Shown one piece after another: positions 20,367 through 31,202 of a DNA stretch of 64,000 nucleotides. Both the position numbers and the translations under genes were made by a program. The notes beneath the pieces are model-generated. The model saw only the letters and a list, made by a program, of their open reading frames with translations, had not been told where the DNA came from and made no database searches. Numbering within the stretch: the first letter of the stretch is position 1; every line of letters begins with the position of its first letter. The stretch is from Agrobacterium albertimagni AOL15 (GTDB taxonomy: Bacteria; Pseudomonadota; Alphaproteobacteria; Rhizobiales; Rhizobiaceae), in the NCBI RefSeq assembly GCF_000300855.1, contig NZ_ALJF01000002.1:310001-374000 (forward strand), in the 5' to 3' direction.

Positions 20367-21773
20367 ATGTCTTATGATGTCATCGTTATCGGCTCCGGCC
20401 CCGGCGGCTATGTCTGCGCCATCAAGGCCGCCCAGCTCGGCATGAAGGTCGCCGTGGTCGAGAAGCGCGCCACCTATGGCGGCACCTGCCTCAACATCGG
20501 CTGCATCCCATCCAAGGCCCTGCTGCACGCGTCGGAAGTCTTCCACCATGCTGCCCATGGCATGGCCGATCTCGGTGTCGAAGTCGGCGCACCGACGCTG
20601 AACCTTGAAAAGATGATGGCGCACAAGGATGCGACCGTGAAGTCGAACGTCGAGGGGGTTTCCTTCCTGTTCAAGAAGAACAAGATCGACGGCATCCAGG
20701 GCACCGGCAAGATCCTCGGCGCCGGCAAGGTCGAAGTCACCAACGACAAGGGCGAAGTCCAGGTTCTCGAAACCAAGAACATCGTCATCGCAACCGGTTC
20801 TGACGTCGCCGGCATCCCGGGCGTTGCCGTCGAGATCGACGAGAAGGTCATCGTCTCCTCGACCGGCGGTATCGCGCTTGAAAAGGTCCCGGCTAAGATG
20901 ATCGTCGTCGGCGGCGGTGTCATCGGCCTCGAACTCGGTTCGGTGTGGTCGCGTCTCGGCGCCAAGGTCACCGTTGTCGAATATCTCGACACGATCCTCG
21001 GCGGCATGGACGGCGAAGTGTCCAAGCAGTTCCAGCGCATTCTCGCCAAGCAGGGCATCGAGTTCAACCTCGGCGCCAAGGTCACCGGCGTCGAGAAGTC
21101 GGGCGAAGGCGCCAAGGTCACGTTCGAGCCGGTCAAGGGCGGTGAAGCCCAGACGCTCGACGCCGACGTCGTGCTCGTCGCCACCGGCCGCAAGCCCTAT
21201 ACGGCAGGCCTCGGCCTCGAAGAATCGGGCGTTGCCCTCGACAATCGCGGCCGCGTCGAGATCGACGGCCACTACCGCACCAATGTTGCCGGCATCTATG
21301 CCATTGGCGACGTGGTCAAGGGCCCGATGCTCGCCCATAAGGCAGAAGACGAAGGCGTGGCACTCGCCGAAATTCTCGCCGGCCAGCATGGTCACGTGAA
21401 CTATGATGTCATTCCGGGCGTCGTCTACACCCAGCCGGAAGTAGCCTCCGTCGGCAAGACCGAGGAAGAACTGAAGGCTGCCGGCGTATCCTACAAGGTC
21501 GGCAAGTTCCCGTTCACCGCCAATGGCCGTGCGCGCGCCATGCAGGCCATGGACGGCTTCGTCAAGGTTCTCGCCGACAAGGACACCGACCGGGTTCTGG
21601 GTGTGCACATCATCGGCCTCGGCGCCGGCGAGATGATCCACGAAGCGGCCGTTTTGATGGAATTCGGTGGCTCGTCGGAAGATCTCGGCCGCACCTGCCA
21701 TGCGCATCCGACCATGTCGGAAGCCGTCAAGGAAGCAGCACTCGCGACCTTCTTCAAGCCGCTGCATATGTGA
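20367..21773 (+). CDS. lpd: Dihydrolipoyl dehydrogenase (E3)
   Basis: E3 reoxidises the dihydrolipoyl arm and reduces NAD. The 468-residue flavoprotein has the FAD motif [21 protein letters not shown], the redox disulfide C41/C46 in [13 protein letters not shown], and the NAD-binding motif [26 protein letters not shown] near 180-205. The active-site His-Glu of the partner subunit is in [14 protein letters not shown] near 450. Located after sucAB, it is most likely the E3 of the 2-oxoglutarate complex, though E3 is often shared between complexes. A terminator follows. Confidence 0.97.
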   Translation: MSYDVIVIGSGPGGYVCAIKAAQLGMKVAVVEKRATYGGTCLNIGCIPSKALLHASEVFHHAAHGMADLGVEVGAPTLNLEKMMAHKDATVKSNVEGVSFLFKKNKIDGIQGTGKILGAGKVEVTNDKGEVQVLETKNIVIATGSDVAGIPGVAVEIDEKVIVSSTGGIALEKVPAKMIVVGGGVIGLELGSVWSRLGAKVTVVEYLDTILGGMDGEVSKQFQRILAKQGIEFNLGAKVTGVEKSGEGAKVTFEPVKGGEAQTLDADVVLVATGRKPYTAGLGLEESGVALDNRGRVEIDGHYRTNVAGIYAIGDVVKGPMLAHKAEDEGVALAEILAGQHGHVNYDVIPGVVYTQPEVASVGKTEEELKAAGVSYKVGKFPFTANGRARAMQAMDGFVKVLADKDTDRVLGVHIIGLGAGEMIHEAAVLMEFGGSSEDLGRTCHAHPTMSEAVKEAALATFFKPLHM

Positions 21774-21821
21774 GCCTGCTGACCTGACATAGGTAAATTA
21801 TTATATTTCGGTAAGGTTGAA

Positions 21822-21854
21822 GGCCGTCGCTTGTGCGCCAAGCGGCGGCCTTTA
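21822..21854 (+). terminator. Rho-independent terminator after lpd
   Basis: GGCCGTCGCTT (21822-21832) pairs with AAGCGGCGGCC (21840-21850) with one G-T wobble and a seven-base loop, followed by TTTATC. It closes the suc-lpd transcript. Confidence 0.8.
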
Positions 21855-21902
21855 TCATGGTCGCACAAAGCCTCCCTTCGAACCTAACGAAAGGCAAAGA
21901 TC

Positions 21903-22400
21903 ATGGCCCTCGCACCCGCTTCCTACGCAACGTCGCAGAAGGCCCTTCACTGGCTGATGGCTCTGCTCATCCTGTTCAACCTCCTCTTCGCCGAGGCGAT
22001 GGAGGAGGTTGCCGAAGCCTATGAACGCGGCGAGGTGCCGTCGCCTGACGATCTTACCTTCGCGAACATCCATGCCTATGTCGGGATCAGTGTGCTCTGT
22101 CTCGGGGCCATCCGTATCGTGTTGCGGCTCATCAAAGGCGCGCCTTCGGCACCGCCGGAAGAGCCACCGGTCTTGCGTCTCGCTGCCAAACTCGCCCATG
22201 GCACCTTCTATGCGCTCTTCTTCATGCTGCCGCTCAGTGGCATCGGCGCCTATTACTTCGGCAATGCGACGGCGGGTTTCGTGCATGGCGGCCCGCTGAA
22301 GAGCCTGATGTGGCTTTTGATCGCGGTGCATATCCTGGCGCTTCTGGTACACCAGTTCTACTGGAAGACGCCGGTCGCCACGCGCATGACGCGAGGGTGA
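21903..22400 (+). CDS. Cytochrome b561-type membrane protein
   Basis: The 165-residue protein has four transmembrane helices (about 12-32, 55-77, 95-117 and 132-152) and histidines at the expected positions for two b haems: ALHWLM near 16, NIHAYVG near 58, KLAHGTFY near 100 and VHILALLVHQFYW near 140. This is the pattern of the bacterial b561 (YodB/CybB) family, which moves electrons between quinol and periplasmic acceptors such as superoxide. The exact partner is not visible. A hairpin terminator separates it from lpd, so it is likely a new unit with the next gene. Confidence 0.88.
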   Translation: MALAPASYATSQKALHWLMALLILFNLLFAEAMEEVAEAYERGEVPSPDDLTFANIHAYVGISVLCLGAIRIVLRLIKGAPSAPPEEPPVLRLAAKLAHGTFYALFFMLPLSGIGAYYFGNATAGFVHGGPLKSLMWLLIAVHILALLVHQFYWKTPVATRMTRG

Positions 22401-22416
22401 CGGCAAGGGAGGACTG

Positions 22417-22917
22417 ATGGGTCTCGTCGTTGAACAGCGTGTCATGCTTCCGCATCCCGACCTCCCCGAAGCCGACTGGGCGGACAGCTATGGCGTCCGG
22501 CTCGATGGATCGGATCTCGATCCGATGGAGGTCGCCCGGGATTTGATGGGTCGGGCACCGAAGTGGGTCGGGGCTCTCCTCAAGATCCGGAACCTGATCG
22601 TCGGTTTCTTCGGATTGAAATCCGCTGAGCTAGAACTGACGGGCCAGGACAGGATCGGTGGTTTTCCGGTTATTGCCCATGACGGCGATCATGTGCTGCT
22701 CGGCTTCAACGACAAACATCTCGATTTCCGGATCATCGTTGCAGTCGAGCCGGAGGGCACCGGACATCAGTATGTGTCGCTGACGACCCTCGTTCGGCGC
22801 CACAATCTCTTCGGCCGGATCTACATCCTCGTCATCACGCCGTTTCACAGGCTGATCGTGAAGACATTTCTGAAGCGTTTTGCCGATTCAAGAGGTCTCA
22901 GCCGTCGATCCGCGTGA
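22417..22917 (+). CDS. DUF2867-family protein
   Basis: The 166-residue product resembles the DUF2867 family, judged from PLPEADWADSYGV near the N-terminus, APKWVGALLKIRNLIVGFFGLKSAE near 45-70, and DKHLDFRIIVAVEPEGTGHQYVSLTTLVRRHNLFGRIYILVITPFHRLIVKTFLKR at the C-terminus. No reaction is known for the family. It begins 16 bases after the b561 gene and may share its message. The last 20 bases overlap the convergent TraB/GumN gene. Confidence 0.78.
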   Translation: MGLVVEQRVMLPHPDLPEADWADSYGVRLDGSDLDPMEVARDLMGRAPKWVGALLKIRNLIVGFFGLKSAELELTGQDRIGGFPVIAHDGDHVLLGFNDKHLDFRIIVAVEPEGTGHQYVSLTTLVRRHNLFGRIYILVITPFHRLIVKTFLKRFADSRGLSRRSA

Positions 22918-23989
22918 CGGTATAACCCTGGCTGCGGATCAGTTCGACGAGACCTTCCTCGCCCGGCAGATGAAGGGCACCGACGGCGATGAAAGCATTG
23001 CCCTTTTCCAGATGCTGCTTGCTGCCCTCGGCCATGACAAGGTTGCGATCTCGGACGATGCGGGTCTCGAAGGCGGCATAGGCGCTTTCATCTTCGCCGG
23101 CTGCCGTGGGAGCGGCAACCTTCAGCAAGGGCATGGTCATGCCGATGTCACCGGCGAGGTAAAGTTCGGTCATCGTTTCGATGACGTCTTCCATCTTGTC
23201 GCCCAGTTCGATCGTTTCAATCAGTGCCTTGAAATGGAAATCGACGGGCAGGTCAGCCATGGCTTCCAATTGCTCGACCAGCGTTTCAAGGCCGGCCACC
23301 GGCTTATCCGCGGCGACGGCATCTTCGGCAATCTGCTTGTCCAGGAAGGAGGCGCCGGCCGCCTTGCGGGAAAGCTCGCAAGCCGGGAGCGCCACGAAGC
23401 TTGCCAGGATCCAGGGCTTCATCTTGGCAACGGCGCCCAGCGCCAGGCCGCGCTCTTTCAGTCCGGCTTCCAGTCGCTGGAGTTCCTCGGCGTCGAGATG
23501 GTCCTTCACCGACTTACCATCGGTGAACATGGTCAGTTCGGGATGCATGAGAAGCGAGGCCGCGGCCTTCTTCTCGTCGAGGATCTCATCCGATTCGATC
23601 ACCACGACATCAGCGGCGGCGGCCGCCTCACTGGCGCCTTGCGGCATGGTGAGAACGCGGGGGTCGGTGACATGCATGGTGCCGAGCAGGTAGGAGGGTT
23701 TAAGCCCGTCCTTTTCAATCTTCCAGAAAATGCCCTGGCCGTTCGGAACCTTGGCCGCCTCGGCGCGGATCTTCGCGAGCTCTTCCGGTTGTTCCGTCTC
23801 CATGGCGAGAAGCAGGTTTTCGCCATGGCAAGCGACGTCGGAGGCACGGGCGGGCGCGACCGCCACAAGTGCAGCGAGCAGGAGGGCGAAAACCATAAGA
23901 GGCAGTGCGCCTGTGATCCAGAGACCGATCTCGGACAGCGAAAGGCGCGGCAGGCTCGGCCGCAGAGCGAAAAGGCGGTGCGCGTTCAT
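22898..23989 (-). CDS. TraB/GumN-family protein
   Basis: The 363-residue protein carries an N-terminal membrane-targeting segment (about 25-50, ending VAPARASD). The TraB/GumN (Tiki-like, erythromycin-esterase fold) motifs follow: SYLLGTMHVTDPRVL near 105 with the GxxH signature, and IAVGALHLPGEEGLVELI near the C-terminus with the second GxxH. Some family members are metalloproteases, but activity here is unproven. AGGAGATGAC precedes ATG 23989. It is convergent with the DUF2867 gene and shares 20 bases with it. Confidence 0.88.
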   Translation of the reverse strand: MNAHRLFALRPSLPRLSLSEIGLWITGALPLMVFALLLAALVAVAPARASDVACHGENLLLAMETEQPEELAKIRAEAAKVPNGQGIFWKIEKDGLKPSYLLGTMHVTDPRVLTMPQGASEAAAAADVVVIESDEILDEKKAAASLLMHPELTMFTDGKSVKDHLDAEELQRLEAGLKERGLALGAVAKMKPWILASFVALPACELSRKAAGASFLDKQIAEDAVAADKPVAGLETLVEQLEAMADLPVDFHFKALIETIELGDKMEDVIETMTELYLAGDIGMTMPLLKVAAPTAAGEDESAYAAFETRIVRDRNLVMAEGSKQHLEKGNAFIAVGALHLPGEEGLVELIRSQGYTVTRIDG

Positions 23990-24079
23990 GTCATCTCCTG
24001 TCAGACGTTGCGGACAATAGGAGTGATCGCCCTCATGTTCGATTAACGATCTTGGTTAACGCAGGTCTGGTTGCACGCG

Positions 24080-25003
24080 TCAGGCGCGGGGATGGGCGCG
24101 ATCGTAGATGTCCAGAAGCCGGGCACTGTCTACGCCGGTATAGATCTGCGTGGTCGACAGGCTCGCATGGCCAAGCAGCTCCTGGATCGTCCTCAAGTCC
24201 CCGCCGCTGCCGAGGAGATGAGTCGCGAAGGAGTGGCGAAGCGCATGGGGTGTGGCCGAATCCGGCAGGCCGAGGGCCGAGCGCAGCTTCTGCATCTCGC
24301 GCTGGATGATCGCCGGCTGAAGCGGGCCGCCCCGGGCGCCTCGGAACAGCGCAGCACCGGGTTCCAGATGATAGGGGCAGAGCTTGTAGTAGGTTTCCAC
24401 AGCTTCCATCACCACGGGAAGCAGGGGCACCAGCCGCGTCTTGCCGCCCTTGCCGGTGATGCGCAGGGTGGTCGGCCGGCCCTGGAAGACGTCGGGTGTC
24501 AGACCGAGGGCTTCGGAGATGCGCAGCCCGCAGCCGTAGAGCAGGGAAAGGACAGCCGCGTCGCGCGCCGCAATCCAGGGCTCCTCGTTCATTTGTGTAT
24601 CGACCGCGACGACGGCCAAAGCCTGACGGCCACTCAGCGGCTTGGGCAGGGATTTCGGCTGCTTCGGCGAGCGGATCGCGCTCGCACCTGCTGCGTTCAC
24701 CAGCCCCTTGCGTTCCAAGTGGCGCAGGAAGGAGCGCAGGCCGGCGAGATGGCGGCCGAGGGACCGGGCGCCGTCCCCTTCCTTGCGGCGATGGGCGAGG
24801 AAGCCGCGCAGGTCTGCCGGGCGCAAGGCCTTGATGTCATCGATCCTTACCGTCCCACCGACATGGCCTGACAAGAATTGCAGAAACTGGCGCGTGTCGC
24901 GTTCATAGGCGTCGAGCGTGTTGGCCGACAGGCGGCGCTCGGCGCCGAGGCTTTCCAGCCATGCGGCGCGTTCGCCGAGAAGTTTTTCGTCTGCCGGGAT
25001 CAA
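24080..25003 (-). CDS. xerC: Tyrosine recombinase XerC
   Basis: XerC, with XerD, resolves chromosome dimers at dif. The 307-residue protein has an N-terminal SAM-like DNA-binding domain (about 10-100), then the catalytic set R161 (GCGLRISEAL), K185 (ITGKGGKTR), H253/R256 (HALRHSFATHL), H279 (LLGHASLSTTQIY) and the nucleophile Y288. All are present, so it should be active. The start is TTG 25003, with AAAGG about eight bases upstream; no in-frame ATG gives a full N-terminal helix. It is a housekeeping gene, not a phage integrase: no attachment repeats or phage genes are nearby. Confidence 0.93.
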   Translation of the reverse strand: MIPADEKLLGERAAWLESLGAERRLSANTLDAYERDTRQFLQFLSGHVGGTVRIDDIKALRPADLRGFLAHRRKEGDGARSLGRHLAGLRSFLRHLERKGLVNAAGASAIRSPKQPKSLPKPLSGRQALAVVAVDTQMNEEPWIAARDAAVLSLLYGCGLRISEALGLTPDVFQGRPTTLRITGKGGKTRLVPLLPVVMEAVETYYKLCPYHLEPGAALFRGARGGPLQPAIIQREMQKLRSALGLPDSATPHALRHSFATHLLGSGGDLRTIQELLGHASLSTTQIYTGVDSARLLDIYDRAHPRA

Positions 25004-25142
25004 TTGCGCGCCTTTTGCGTTGTTGGCTGTTGGCCACCCGGCTCACGATGGCGCGGGAGGGTTAACGAAAGACGAATTCCGGGGCTGTCATGAACGGATC
25101 ACAAATGGCTGCCAGAAGACCCATGGAATTCTGGCGAGGTAA

Positions 25143-26042
25143 ATGCTGATGCGCCGCTCTCCCGCTTCCGCCTTGTCGAGCGTTACCGACACCCTGTCGC
25201 TCCTGTCTCACGGGCGCCCCGGACATATCGTCGATACGCTGATCGCCGAGCGAGGGCAAAGGCTCGTCGAGCATCCGCTCTGGCCGGCAATGCGTCCCTT
25301 TCTTTATAGCGTTCTGCGTTACGACAAGGCGATCCAGTTCGCCAATGATGTCGCAAATCTCCCGGGGCCGCAGGTGTTCGACTATCTGAGTGCGGCCCTT
25401 GGCCTTAATATCCAGGTACGGCACGCCGACCGCATCCCGTCATCCGGTGGCTTCATCCTGGTCAGCAATCATCCGACCGGCATTGCCGATGGGGTCGCGA
25501 TGTATGATCTGCTGAAAGATCGCCGTCCCGACATGACGTTCTTTGCCAACCGCGATGCCATCAGGGTCAACCCGCGGCTTGCCGAGATCATCATTCCGGT
25601 CGAATGGCGCGAAGAGCACAAGTCGAAGCTGAAGGCGCGCGAGACGCTGAAGCTCACCACGCGCGCCATAGAAGAGGGCAGGGCCACAATACTCTTTCCC
25701 TCGGGCCGCATCGCCTACTGGGACGAGGGCAAGCTCAACGAGCGGCCCTGGAAGACGTCCGCGATTTCTCTCGCGCGCAAATACAATCTGCCTATTCTGC
25801 CGGTGAACATGAAGGCCCGCAATTCCGGCCTGTTCTACTGGTTCGCCCGCTGGTCGACGGAGCTGCGCGACATGACCGTCTTCTACGAGCTTCTGAACAA
25901 GCGCGGCGGTCGCTTCGATTTCACGGTCGGCAACCTCATCCCGGTCGAAGCTCTCGACGGCGATCCCGCCGAGGTGACCAAGGCGCTGGAAGACTTTACC
26001 GTCCACGGCTTGCCTACCGACCCCGACCGCAGTTTCCGCTGA
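25143..26042 (+). CDS. PlsC-type glycerophospholipid acyltransferase
   Basis: The 299-residue protein has the acyltransferase signature VSNHPTGIADG at about residues 108-117, with H110 and D116 spaced as HX5D rather than the common HX4D. A block II-type FANRDAIRVNP follows, then FPSGR near 186, which fits the PlsC substrate-binding block. RNSGLFYWFARWSTEL follows. I infer acylation of a lysophospholipid or similar acceptor at the inner membrane, but the acceptor is unknown. GAGG precedes ATG 25143. It is divergent from xerC and upstream of priA. Confidence 0.8.
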   Translation: MLMRRSPASALSSVTDTLSLLSHGRPGHIVDTLIAERGQRLVEHPLWPAMRPFLYSVLRYDKAIQFANDVANLPGPQVFDYLSAALGLNIQVRHADRIPSSGGFILVSNHPTGIADGVAMYDLLKDRRPDMTFFANRDAIRVNPRLAEIIIPVEWREEHKSKLKARETLKLTTRAIEEGRATILFPSGRIAYWDEGKLNERPWKTSAISLARKYNLPILPVNMKARNSGLFYWFARWSTELRDMTVFYELLNKRGGRFDFTVGNLIPVEALDGDPAEVTKALEDFTVHGLPTDPDRSFR

Positions 26043-26102
26043 TCTTCCCCGTCACATAAAGCCTGTTTTCTTTCCGGTCCTCAGGGGGCAAGTTGCAGCC
26101 CG

Positions 26103-28316
26103 ATGAAGGACGATTCGGAAAGCCTGTTCGGGGAGCTGTTCGACACACCGCGCCGCAAGGTGGTGCCGGTGCTCGTGCCCATGCCCGCGCCAACGGCCTA
26201 TAGTTATGCCGTGCCCGATGGGCTGACGATCGAGCCGGGTGCCATCGTGCAGGTGCCGCTCGGGCCACGACAGGTCATCGGCGTCGTCTGGGATGGCGGC
26301 GAGAACACATCAGTCGATCCGAAGAAGCTGAGGGAAATCACGAAGGTCTTCGATTGCCCGCCGCTCGACCAGGATATGCGCACCTTCCTCGATTGGGTGG
26401 CAGCCTACACCCTGTCGCCGCCTGGCTATGTCGCCCGCATGGCGCTCCGGGCGCCTGCCGCCCTGGATCCGGATCCGATGATCGAAGGCCTGCGTTATGC
26501 CGGCTATGAGCCAGAGCGGCTGACGCCGGCCCGCCAGAAGGTGCTGGAAATAGCAGCGGATGGCCTCTCCTGGACGAAGAGCGGGCTTGCCCATGCGAGC
26601 GGCGTCTCGACCAGTGTTATCGATGGTCTCGTGAAGCAGGGTGTGTTCGAACAGGTTTTCCTGCCGCCGCCGCCGCTGGTTGCGGCTCCAGACCCTGACT
26701 ATGCCGAAAGCCGGCTCGCCGGCCCGCAAAAGGAGGCGGCCGAAGAGATTCTTCAGAGCCTGAGCAAAGGCGGCTTTCACGTCTCTCTCATTGATGGCGT
26801 GACGGGCTCAGGCAAGACGGAGGTTTATTTCGAGGCGATCGCCGAGACGCTGAAACAAGGCAAGCAGGTGCTGATCCTGCTGCCGGAAATCGCGCTGACA
26901 GCCAATTTCCTCGAACGCTTCCAGGATCGTTTCGGCTCCAAACCTGGTGAATGGCATTCGGATCTCGCGACCCGCACCCGTGAAAAGGTCTGGCGCCAGG
27001 TGGCGACCGGCGAGATCCGTGTCGTGGCCGGTGCGCGTTCGGCGCTTTTCCTGCCCTTCGAAAATCTCGGCCTGATCATTGTCGACGAAGAGCATGACCC
27101 CGCCTTCAAGCAGGAAGACCGCGTCTTTTATAACGCGCGGGACATGGCGGTCGTCCGGGCGCGGATCGCGGGCTTCCCGGTCGTGCTGGTCTCTGCGACA
27201 CCCTCTGTCGAGAGCCAGGTCAACTGTATCGCGGGCCGCTACACGCGCATCCATCTGCCGACGCGCTTTGCCGATGCGGCCATGCCGGATCTGCATCTCA
27301 TCGACATGAGGCGTGCGCCGCCCGAACGGGGTGGCTTTCTGTCGCCGATCCTGTTGCGCTCCGTCGGTCAGGCTGTCGAGCGTGGCGAACAGGCGCTGCT
27401 CTTCCTCAATCGACGAGGATATGCGCCGCTGACCCTCTGCCGGGTCTGCGGCCATCGCTTCCAGTGCCCGCAATGTTCGAGCTGGCTGGTCGAGCATCGC
27501 TTTCGCGGCCAGATCCAGTGTCACCAGTGCGGCTATCATGAGCCGACGCCGAATGCATGCCCGGAATGCGGGACACTCGATCATCTGGTCGCCTGCGGCC
27601 CGGGGGTCGAGCGCATCGCCGAAGAGGTGGAGAAACACTTTCCCGATGCCCGCACGCTGGTGCTCTCCTCCGATATTGGTGGCGTCAAGCGGTTGCGCCT
27701 TGAGCTCGAGGCGATCGCCAATGGTGAGGCCGACATCGTCATCGGCACGCAGCTCGTGGCAAAGGGACACAATTTCCCGCTGATGACGCTGGTCGGCATC
27801 ATCGATGCGGATATCGGTCTGTCCAACGGCGATCCGCGTGCTGCCGAACGGACATTCCAGTTGCTCTCGCAGGTGACGGGTCGTGCCGGACGAACAGGAC
27901 GCAAGAGCCTCGGTCTGTTGCAGACGTTCCAGCCGCAGCATCCGGTCATGCAGGCGATCATCTCAGGCGATGCCGCCGCTTTTTATGAGCGCGAAATTCT
28001 GGAGCGCGAGCGGGCGCAACTGCCGCCGTTCGGTCGCCTCGTCTCGATCATCGTCTCCGCCGATAGCCGTGCCGAGGCAGAGGGGCATGCGCGCGGGCTG
28101 CGTCAGGCGGCACCCCATGAGAGCGGCATCATGATCCTCGGCCCTGCCGAAGCGCCGCTGGCGCTCATCCGTGGACGGCACCGCTTCAGGCTGCTCGTCC
28201 ATGGGCGCCGCAACAGTGACATGCAGGCCTTCGTGCGCAGCATGCTCGAGCGGGGGCCGAAGGAACGACGGTCGATCCAGGTGCAGGTGGATGTCGATCC
28301 GCAGAGCTTCCTGTAA
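26103..28316 (+). CDS. priA: Primosomal helicase PriA
   Basis: PriA restarts stalled replication forks. The 737-residue product has the 3'-DNA-binding domain at the N-terminus (VPMPAPTAYSYAVPDG). Walker A is GVTGSGKTEV at about 231-239, and the DEAH-like IVDEEHDPAFKQED near 328 is Walker B. A zinc-binding insertion (about 446-494) has CRVCGHRFQCPQCSSW and CHQCGYHEPTPNACPECG. The C-terminal helicase motifs GTQLVAKGHNFP and GRAGRTGRKSLGLLQT follow. All eight zinc-ligand cysteines are present. Length is normal for alphaproteobacteria. Confidence 0.97.
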   Translation: MKDDSESLFGELFDTPRRKVVPVLVPMPAPTAYSYAVPDGLTIEPGAIVQVPLGPRQVIGVVWDGGENTSVDPKKLREITKVFDCPPLDQDMRTFLDWVAAYTLSPPGYVARMALRAPAALDPDPMIEGLRYAGYEPERLTPARQKVLEIAADGLSWTKSGLAHASGVSTSVIDGLVKQGVFEQVFLPPPPLVAAPDPDYAESRLAGPQKEAAEEILQSLSKGGFHVSLIDGVTGSGKTEVYFEAIAETLKQGKQVLILLPEIALTANFLERFQDRFGSKPGEWHSDLATRTREKVWRQVATGEIRVVAGARSALFLPFENLGLIIVDEEHDPAFKQEDRVFYNARDMAVVRARIAGFPVVLVSATPSVESQVNCIAGRYTRIHLPTRFADAAMPDLHLIDMRRAPPERGGFLSPILLRSVGQAVERGEQALLFLNRRGYAPLTLCRVCGHRFQCPQCSSWLVEHRFRGQIQCHQCGYHEPTPNACPECGTLDHLVACGPGVERIAEEVEKHFPDARTLVLSSDIGGVKRLRLELEAIANGEADIVIGTQLVAKGHNFPLMTLVGIIDADIGLSNGDPRAAERTFQLLSQVTGRAGRTGRKSLGLLQTFQPQHPVMQAIISGDAAAFYEREILERERAQLPPFGRLVSIIVSADSRAEAEGHARGLRQAAPHESGIMILGPAEAPLALIRGRHRFRLLVHGRRNSDMQAFVRSMLERGPKERRSIQVQVDVDPQSFL

Positions 28317-28430
28317 GCCGATCGCCCGCATTTTCCGACGCCGCGCCTGTGAAATAGGATGCCGAGCCCATACCGCGACCCTGCATTTCATGCCATAAGC
28401 CGCGCGGTTTCCTTCAACGCGGGTTGATCC

Positions 28431-28814
28431 ATGGAATTCTACTTTCCCATCGAACTCGGCGAGCAGCTCGCCTTTCTGTCGGCTTCTGCCGCAGCCCTCA
28501 TCGGATGCTTCGTGCTGTTTGCACCAGGCCTCACCCTGAAGGCGCTTGCGCTTGTTCCGGCGGAAGGCCGTCCGGAAGGGCTGGGAGCCGCGCGATCCAT
28601 CGGCGGCTTGATCGTCGGCTTTGCCGGGACTGCTCTGCTGCTTGGCCAGCCGACGGTCTATCTGGCATTTGGCGCCGCCGTCGGGCTGTCCGCCTTCGCC
28701 CGGATCCTGTCCATCATGTCCGACCAGGGCAGCACCTGGCGCAACCTTCTCCTCCTGGTTGTGCAGGCGGTCATTGCTTCCCTCGCTCTCGCCTATGTCT
28801 TTGGTCTGACTTGA
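28431..28814 (+). CDS. Small integral membrane protein (DUF4345-like)
   Basis: The 127-residue protein has four predicted helices at about 11-33, 50-70, 72-92 and 102-124. The pattern AARSIGGLIVGFAGTALLLGQPTVYLAFGAAVGLSAFARILSIMSDQG resembles DUF4345 proteins, which lack a known function. The ATG at 28431 lies 114 bases after priA. The spacing allows either co-transcription or its own promoter. No ligand or catalytic residue is evident, so I leave it unnamed. Confidence 0.72.
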   Translation: MEFYFPIELGEQLAFLSASAAALIGCFVLFAPGLTLKALALVPAEGRPEGLGAARSIGGLIVGFAGTALLLGQPTVYLAFGAAVGLSAFARILSIMSDQGSTWRNLLLLVVQAVIASLALAYVFGLT

Positions 28815-28889
28815 TCTTCGGTTTGTGGCGGGGCTTTGCCGATATCTCGTCAATTTGACGCAGTTTCGGACAAAAAAAGCCCCAAGGCC

Positions 28890-28946
28890 TTGCTCTCAAG
28901 GAGCAAACCGTTAATACGCGTGTTGCGAGTCTAGACCTGCTATGCT
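28890..28946 (+). promoter_or_regulatory. Candidate promoter region of the atp operon
   Basis: TGCTATGCT at 28938-28946 matches an extended -10 (TGnTATnnT). A small hairpin, TTGCTC-tcaag-GAGCAA, sits at 28890-28906. No good -35 lies 17 bases before the -10, consistent with extended -10 use. The 5' leader to the atpH start would be about 130 bases. Confidence 0.35.
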
Positions 28947-29077
28947 AGACGAACCGCGAAATTCGGAAAACGCAAGTGCAACATGCTTGTGTTTTTGGGG
29001 AAAAACAAAACGATATCAGGAGCTTGAGAGGCCTCGACAGAGGTGTCCGGCCACCTGGATCAAGATCAGGGAATTTT

Positions 29078-29643
29078 TTGCCCGTGGCAGACGCATCCCA
29101 AGTGATTTCAGGCGTGGCGGAGCGTTACGCATCGTCGCTTTTCGAGCTTGCGCTCGAAGCCGGCGTGCTTGACGCCGTCGCCGCCGATCTCAACCGTTTC
29201 CAGGCGATGATCGACGAAAGCGCCGATCTGAAGCGCCTGGTACAGTCGCCCGTCTTCACGGCCGAAGACCAGGTCAAGGCTATCAGCGTCATCGGCGAAA
29301 AGGCCGGTTTCAACGCGCTGGTGTTGAACTTCCTGAAGGTCGTCGCAAGCAATCGTCGCCTGTTTGCCGTTCCCGGCATGGTGGCTGCCTATCGCCAGAT
29401 CCTCGCCCGTCACAAGGGTGAGATGACGGCTGACGTCACGTCTGCTCATGCCCTTTCGGCCGAGCAGGAAACCGAACTGAAAGCGGCGCTGAAGGGCGTT
29501 ACCGGCAAGGAAGTTTCGATCTCCGTCACGGTCGACCCGTCCCTGCTCGGCGGCCTGATCGTCAAGATCGGCTCCCGCCAGATCGACACGTCCCTTCGCA
29601 CCAAACTTTCCACCCTTAAGCTTGCACTGAAAGAGGTTGGCTG

Positions 29644-29644
<1 letters not shown>
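29078..29644 (+). CDS. atpH: ATP synthase F1 delta subunit
   Basis: The delta subunit joins F1 to the peripheral stalk. I choose TTG 29078 ([29 protein letters not shown]), five bases after AGGGA, because rhizobial AtpH proteins start MPVAD. A GTG two codons later is the alternative. The 188-residue product has the N-terminal helical domain with [12 protein letters not shown] and the C-terminal [29 protein letters not shown] signature. It overlaps atpA by one base (TGATG), so translation is coupled. The Fo genes are not nearby, as usual in rhizobia. Confidence 0.94.
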
Positions 29645-31173
<1,529 letters not shown>

Positions 31174-31202
31174 TTCAGGCTCAAGCCAAGGACGGATAAC
31201 GG

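Noticed and set aside
22880..24046. A 388-codon plus-strand frame over the TraB/GumN gene
   Set aside because: Antisense to a gene with a ribosome binding site, signal segment and both family motifs; the plus-strand product has no family resemblance.
24043..24059. TTAA-N9-TTAAC near the TraB/GumN start as a CtrA site
   Set aside because: Spacing is nine, not seven, so it does not meet the CtrA consensus.
24080..25003. XerC as an integrase of an integrated element
   Set aside because: It has normal XerC length and context beside priA, with no attachment repeats, tRNA or phage genes nearby.
28872..28890. A T-rich minus-strand terminator upstream of atpH
   Set aside because: There is a T7 run on the minus strand, but no minus-strand gene ends here and the stem is weak.
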